A stretch of DNA of 64,000 nucleotides from NCBI RefSeq assembly GCF_024172185.1, contig NZ_JAMZEC010000001.1:9585001-9649000 (forward strand), given 5' to 3'. Below, piece after piece: positions 60,403 to 64,000 of this stretch. The position numbers and the translations under genes are program-made. The first letter of the stretch is position 1. Each line of letters starts with the position of its first letter. This DNA is from Nonomuraea roseoviolacea subsp. carminata. Lineage in GTDB: Bacteria > Actinomycetota > Actinomycetes > Streptosporangiales > Streptosporangiaceae. Below the pieces are notes generated by a model, which searched no databases, was not told the DNA's origin, and worked only from the letters and a program-made list of their open reading frames with translations.

Positions 60403-61480
60403 CGGGGTGCACCACCTTGGAGATCTTCTCCACGGCCCAGGCGTTGAGCGGGCCGAGGTACACGCCGTCGGAGACCACCGTGTACGTCCTCGACTTCGAC
60501 GCGGCCCAGTGCGGGTAGGCGGCGAACAGCTTGGCCGCCTCCCGCCCGGCGTTCTCGTCGGGGGTGAACAGCCCGACCACGAGCACGTCGACCTGGGCGG
60601 TGGCGAGCTGCTCCCTGTTGAGGGTGCGGGTCATGTCGGCGGTCTGGCCGGCGAACGCGTTGACCCCGCCGGCGGCCTTGATGACGTCGTCGTAGATGCC
60701 GCCGGTCATGACGGCGGGCAGGCCGTTGGCGTTCATCATGGCCATGCCGGGATAGGCGACGAGCACCTTCCTGGCGGGCCGGCCCGCCACCCGGGCCCGG
60801 ACGGCCTCGACGCGGGCCCGCAGCTCGCCGATCAGGCGCAGCGCGCGCTCCTGCACGTCGAACACCCGCCCGAGCAGGCCGATGAACTCCAGCGAGGAGT
60901 TGATCGACTGGTTGCGGTAGGCGCGCTGCTCCTCCGGGGTGGCCTCCGGCTTGCCCATCGCGCAGTTGACCGGGTTGACGAGGGAGGTGATGCCCGCCGC
61001 GGCGAGCTGCTCGCGGGTGGCGAAGCCCCTCTTGGCGTCGAACCCGCCGGACCAGGTGGACACCACCAGGTCGGGCTTGAGCTTGAGCACCTGCTCGGCG
61101 GGGACGTCGAAGTTCTTGTTCATGGTCAGGCCGCCGGTCGGCAGCGCCCCGATCCTGGCGATCATCGACGGGTCGTCGGAGACGCCGTAGTGCTGGGCGT
61201 TGGCCAGGATGCTCTTCTCCAGGCCGAGCAGGACGAAGCTCTCCACCTCTCCCACGCTGGTCCCGTTGAGGATCAGCACCCGCCGGGGCGGCTCGCGGAA
61301 GGTGACCTTCGTCCCGCAGTTGTCGAAGGTCAGGGGGTAGCTCGTCCGGCCGCCGGTGGCGGCGCTCTCCGCCGGCGCGGCGGAGGACGCCTCGGGGGCG
61401 GCGCCGCACCCGGCGGCGGCCAGGACCGCGAGCGCGCACAGCGCGGCGGCCACGAGGCGGGGCGAACGGGTAGGTCTCAT
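60395..61480 (-). CDS. FepB-type metal-chelate binding lipoprotein
   Basis: 361 residues from the ATG at 61480. The lipoprotein signal ends LAVLAAAGC with the acylated Cys near residue 25. The periplasmic-binding fold of FepB/BtuF type shows CGTKVTFREPPRRVLILNGTS, EVESFVLLGLEKSI, LKPDLVVSTWSGGF and FKAADGVNA-like (IKAAGGVNAFAGQT). Typical ligands are ferric siderophores, haem, cobalamin or other metal chelates. No cobalamin riboswitch or Fur-type box was recognised in the 246 bases upstream. It could take up the metal complex of the adjacent RiPP, which is inference. Confidence 0.9.
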   Translation of the reverse strand: MRPTRSPRLVAAALCALAVLAAAGCGAAPEASSAAPAESAATGGRTSYPLTFDNCGTKVTFREPPRRVLILNGTSVGEVESFVLLGLEKSILANAQHYGVSDDPSMIARIGALPTGGLTMNKNFDVPAEQVLKLKPDLVVSTWSGGFDAKRGFATREQLAAAGITSLVNPVNCAMGKPEATPEEQRAYRNQSINSSLEFIGLLGRVFDVQERALRLIGELRARVEAVRARVAGRPARKVLVAYPGMAMMNANGLPAVMTGGIYDDVIKAAGGVNAFAGQTADMTRTLNREQLATAQVDVLVVGLFTPDENAGREAAKLFAAYPHWAASKSRTYTVVSDGVYLGPLNAWAVEKISKVVHPGG

Positions 61481-61692
61481 CGGTTCTCGTGCTCTCCACG
61501 ATTCGGAGGTACGCGTGCCGGCGCCGGCCACGGAGGTGACCGGCGCGGCGACGCCCGGCTTGTCGTCGGAGGGAACCGTGGCGAGCAGCGACGAGAAAAC
61601 GACGATCAGCGCATGCAGAGGCGCATGCCGAGGGAGACGGCCGGTTCCCGGGCATGCGGCGATGGCGCCGCGCCCTGGGGGCACGTCTGGGA

Positions 61693-61712
61693 GGGGCCGG
61701 AGGGCCGGCCCC
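61693..61712 (-). terminator. Terminator after the Met/His-rich membrane protein gene
   Basis: GGGGCCGG and CCGGCCCC form a perfect 8-bp stem with a 4-base loop, 14 bases past the stop codon at 61727-61729. Confidence 0.6.
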
Positions 61713-61726
61713 TGGTCACCCGATCG

Positions 61727-62326
61727 TCACGCGACCGCCGCGGGTCCCGTTCGCGGGGCGGGCGGTCCGCGCCGGACGAGGGCGTACCTGAGGAGGAGCC
61801 GGACGCGCGCGGTCTCGTCCTCGCGCGCGTGGGCGACCGGCCGCGGCCGGGGGTGCGACCAGCCGGCCGCGAGGAGCAGCAGGGCCAGCAGGGGACGCAG
61901 CACCCAGCCGGCCAGTTGCCGGACCAGGGCGCACAGGCCCGCCTCCGCCCACCGCAGCCAGGCGGAGGTCACCAGCACGCCGATCGCGTGCATGACCAGC
62001 ATCCCCGTGCTCATGGACATCGGCTGCGGCTGATGGTGCAGATGCTCCATGGCCGGGAGGGCCGGCATGGGGTGCTCGGCGGCGCCCTGGCCGAGCAGGG
62101 CGTGCAGGACGACCTGCGACAGGGCGGTGGCGGGCACGATCTCGCCCAGCACCCGTTCCCGGCCCGTCAACGCCAGCGCGGGGGCCATGAGCAGCAGGAG
62201 GCCGCCCAGCGCCGCCTTCGGGTCGAAGGAGCCGCCGCCGGCGAGGTGTCCGAGCGTGGCGAGGACGGCGCACGTGGCGGCGAAGCCGGCCGCGCGCACC
62301 CACCTCATCACCGAGAACGGACCCAT
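61727..62326 (-). CDS. Membrane protein with Met/His-rich loop
   Basis: 199 residues. About four to five hydrophobic segments are visible (AGFAATCAVLATLGHLAGG, LGGLLLLMAPALALTG, HAIGVLVTSAWLRW, LLALLLLAAGW). Between them lies a loop with HPMPALPAMEHLHHQPQPMSMS: a cluster of seven Met and His residues typical of copper-handling membrane proteins. The C-terminus is a basic, cytoplasmic tail. It precedes the FepB-type gene on the same strand with a hairpin between them. A role in copper or other soft-metal transfer is a reasonable guess. Confidence 0.65.
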   Translation of the reverse strand: MGPFSVMRWVRAAGFAATCAVLATLGHLAGGGSFDPKAALGGLLLLMAPALALTGRERVLGEIVPATALSQVVLHALLGQGAAEHPMPALPAMEHLHHQPQPMSMSTGMLVMHAIGVLVTSAWLRWAEAGLCALVRQLAGWVLRPLLALLLLAAGWSHPRPRPVAHAREDETARVRLLLRYALVRRGPPAPRTGPAAVA

Positions 62327-62384
62327 CGCGGGCAGATCCTTTCACACCCCTGCCGAGCCCTCCGGACCGGACGGCTCCGTGAGA

Positions 62385-62852
62385 TCAGCCGATCGCCTGC
62401 GGATCGGCGGACTCGCGGAGCGCCTGAGCCGGGGCGTCGTCCGGCCGGGCCTTGGCCGGGGCGACCTTGCCCAGGGTGATGAACAGCAGGACCAGGCCCA
62501 CGGTCAGCAGGACGTGCCCCAGCCCGGCGGCCAGCGCGATGGCGTCCCCGCTGGGCCGCCCCAGCACGGTCAGGGTCCCGTGCAGGGTCATCATGACCAG
62601 GCTCAGCACCAGTCCGGCGTTGTAGACCCAGAAGAACCAGCCGAACAGCCGGTTGGAGGTCAGCCCGAACTGCTTCTCCAGCACCAGGACGAGGAGGAAC
62701 ACCAGCATGCCGAGCGCCAGCGCGTGGGTGTGGACGAGGCCGAGCTGGGTGTCGCCGGTGAAGTCGTTCAGCTTGGTGAGCCCGCGGTAGAAGAAACCGC
62801 TGACCAGCCCGACGATCATGTAGATGTGGGCCGTGTTGAGGAGCCTGCGCAC
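62385..62852 (-). CDS. DUF2871 membrane protein
   Basis: 155 residues from a GTG at 62852 with AAGGG seven bases upstream. Four membrane helices are visible, the first starting LLNTAHIYMIVGLVSGFFYRGLTKLNDFTG, then LGLVHTHALALGMLVFLLVLVLE. LNTAHIY, DFTGDTQLGLVHTHALALGM and LVMMTLHGTL match the DUF2871 pattern, with conserved His residues in helices. Those His residues recall quinol/haem or copper proteins, but the family has no known function. It is encoded next to the Met/His-rich membrane protein. Confidence 0.75.
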   Translation of the reverse strand: MRRLLNTAHIYMIVGLVSGFFYRGLTKLNDFTGDTQLGLVHTHALALGMLVFLLVLVLEKQFGLTSNRLFGWFFWVYNAGLVLSLVMMTLHGTLTVLGRPSGDAIALAAGLGHVLLTVGLVLLFITLGKVAPAKARPDDAPAQALRESADPQAIG

Positions 62853-62953
62853 GGGCGTGCCCTTCGAGATGTGCCGGATGATTGCGCTACCAGCATTCTG
62901 GACCGCCCGATTCCCATCAATGAGAGTGCCGATAACGATGCGTGCACTATCGC

Positions 62954-64000
62954 TCAACAGTCCTCCCCCGATGCGCCCGGCTCTCCCCGCTGCGCCCGGC
63001 GGACCTTGGCGAAGAACGCCCGGACGTCGCCGACCAGCAGGTCGGGCGCCTCCATGGCGGCGAAGTGACCGCCCCGGTCGAACTCCGACCAGTGGATCAC
63101 GTTGTGCTCGCGCTCGGCCACCCGCCGGATCCCGCCGTCGCCCGGGAACACCGCGACCCCGTGCGGCACCTCGGAGCGCTCGACCGGCTTGCCCCACCGC
63201 GCCGAGCCCTCCTTGTAGAGCCGGGCGGACGAGGCGGCGGTGCGGGTCAGCCAGTAGATCGACACGTCGGTGAGCAGCTGGTCCAGGTCGACCGCGTCCT
63301 CGGGCAGGTCGTGGGCCGGGTCGGTCCACTCCTTGAACTTCTCCGCGATCCAGGCGAGCTGGGCGGCGGGAGAGTCGTGCAGGCCGAACGCGACGGTCTG
63401 CGGCCGGGTGGCCTGGATGACCGCGTAGCCGGAGCGGTCGTGGTCGGCGTAGATCCGCATGCGGGCCCGCTCGGTCTCGCTGAGGCCCTCCGTCTCGGCC
63501 GGGTCGAAGGTCGGGAAGCCGAGCGCGCCGTTGACGTGCACGCCCACCACCCGGTCGGGGGCGACGCGGCCGAGTTCGGGCGAGATGACCGAGCCGCTGT
63601 CGCCGCCCTGGGCGCCGTAGCGCTCGTAGCCGAGGCGGCTCATCAGCTCCGCCCACGCGCGGGCGACGCGGCCCAGGTCCCAGCCGGCCTCGCGGGTGGG
63701 GCCGGAGAAGCCGAAGCCGGGGATGGACGGGGCGACGACGTGGAAGGCGTCGGCGGGGTCGCCGCCGTGGGCGCGGGGGTCGGTGAGGGGGCCGATGACC
63801 TTCATGAACTCGGCGACCGAGCCCGGCCAGCCGTGGGTGAGGATCAGCGGCAGCGCGTCCGGCTCAGGGGAGCGCACATGCAGGAAGTGGATGTTCTGGC
63901 CGTCGATCTCGGTGGTGAACTGCGGGTACGCGTTGAGCGCCGCCTCGTGCTCCCGCCAGTCGTACCCGCTGCGCCAGTACTCGGCCAGCCGCCGCACGTA
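62954..64000 (-). CDS. Epoxide hydrolase family alpha/beta-hydrolase (N-terminus beyond window)
   Basis: At least 348 residues; the frame is open to the window edge, so the start lies outside. An EHN-type N-terminal part (RRLAEYWRSGYDWREHEAALNAYPQF) precedes the hydrolase fold: HGWPGSVAEFMK (oxyanion HGxP), GAQGGDSGSVIS with the nucleophile Asp, and DRGGHFAAMEAPDLL with the catalytic His. These are the conserved elements of juvenile-hormone/limonene-type epoxide hydrolases. It hydrolyses an epoxide to the diol through an ester intermediate. No genetic link to its neighbours is apparent. Confidence 0.9.
   Translation of the reverse strand, partial: YVRRLAEYWRSGYDWREHEAALNAYPQFTTEIDGQNIHFLHVRSPEPDALPLILTHGWPGSVAEFMKVIGPLTDPRAHGGDPADAFHVVAPSIPGFGFSGPTREAGWDLGRVARAWAELMSRLGYERYGAQGGDSGSVISPELGRVAPDRVVGVHVNGALGFPTFDPAETEGLSETERARMRIYADHDRSGYAVIQATRPQTVAFGLHDSPAAQLAWIAEKFKEWTDPAHDLPEDAVDLDQLLTDVSIYWLTRTAASSARLYKEGSARWGKPVERSEVPHGVAVFPGDGGIRRVAEREHNVIHWSEFDRGGHFAAMEAPDLLVGDVRAFFAKVRRAQRGEPGASGEDC

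Noticed and set aside
61481..61726. Cobalamin or iron-responsive riboswitch upstream of the FepB-type gene
   Set aside because: No B12-box-like core or known aptamer pattern was found on the minus strand by eye; a covariance-model scan would be decisive.

Overview
The window is high-GC actinomycete DNA, most like the Streptosporangiaceae/Nonomuraea-type filamentous actinobacteria (an inference). Supporting signs are third-codon GC bias, many GTG starts, SARP/AfsR-type regulators, dense 4-bp start/stop overlaps (ATGA, GTGA) and several secondary-metabolism loci. No rRNA, tRNA, CRISPR array, insertion sequence or phage was recognised.

Layout. 1-7.0 kb: end of a LuxR-type regulator, an anti-sigma-type kinase, a small nucleotidyltransferase, a TAXI-type TRAP transport operon with a DUF1850 partner, CorA and a DUF72 protein. 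7.1-14.8 kb: YibE/F, NAD kinase, an ABC-F protein behind a nine-codon leader ORF, an MFS exporter, a secreted Trp/His/Cys peptide with a poly-Gly tail, and a TSUP permease. 14.9-18.2 kb: a SLOG protein and an XRE-TPR regulator, each associated with 48-bp tandem repeats, a CBM2 relic and an NmrA-like reductase. 18.3-22.1 kb: secreted and surface proteins, namely a seven-bladed Vgb-like propeller, two paralogous WxL-like secreted proteins and a DUF916-like membrane-anchored partner.

22.7-27.3 kb: a tight four-gene operon (Nif11-like small protein, DUF6445 putative oxygenase, B12-binding radical SAM enzyme, HTTM/VKGC-like membrane protein). This looks like an undescribed RiPP pathway. 27.4-35.3 kb: a PI-PLC-like secreted protein, a VOC protein, two TetR loci with visible operators, a DUF4142 lipoprotein, a STAS protein and a MarR regulator.

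35.5-56.5 kb: a natural-product cluster bracketed by AfsR/SARP regulators. It has a free-standing adenylation domain plus carrier protein, an FAD amine oxidase, three further adenylate-forming enzymes, a lysine-2,3-aminomutase-type radical SAM enzyme, an ATP-grasp ligase, an SDR, a thioesterase, an MFS exporter and a NarK-type transporter. The aminomutase residues and the adenylation pocket, read by eye, both point to lysine or beta-lysine.

56.6-62.9 kb: a second RiPP-like locus with a 41-residue precursor, an alphaKG-HExxH-type peptide hydroxylase with a C-terminal PqqD-like region, a strong hairpin between them, and an adjacent FecCD/FepB-type importer. Nearby is a membrane protein with a Met/His-rich loop, so a metal-binding peptide is a reasonable hypothesis. 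The window ends inside an epoxide hydrolase.

A recurring feature is short (18-48 bp) tandem repeats at, or just past, gene 3' ends (SLOG, TetR, AfsR, probably STAS and ABC-F). In two cases the repeat unit is a copy of the gene's own last codons and stop.
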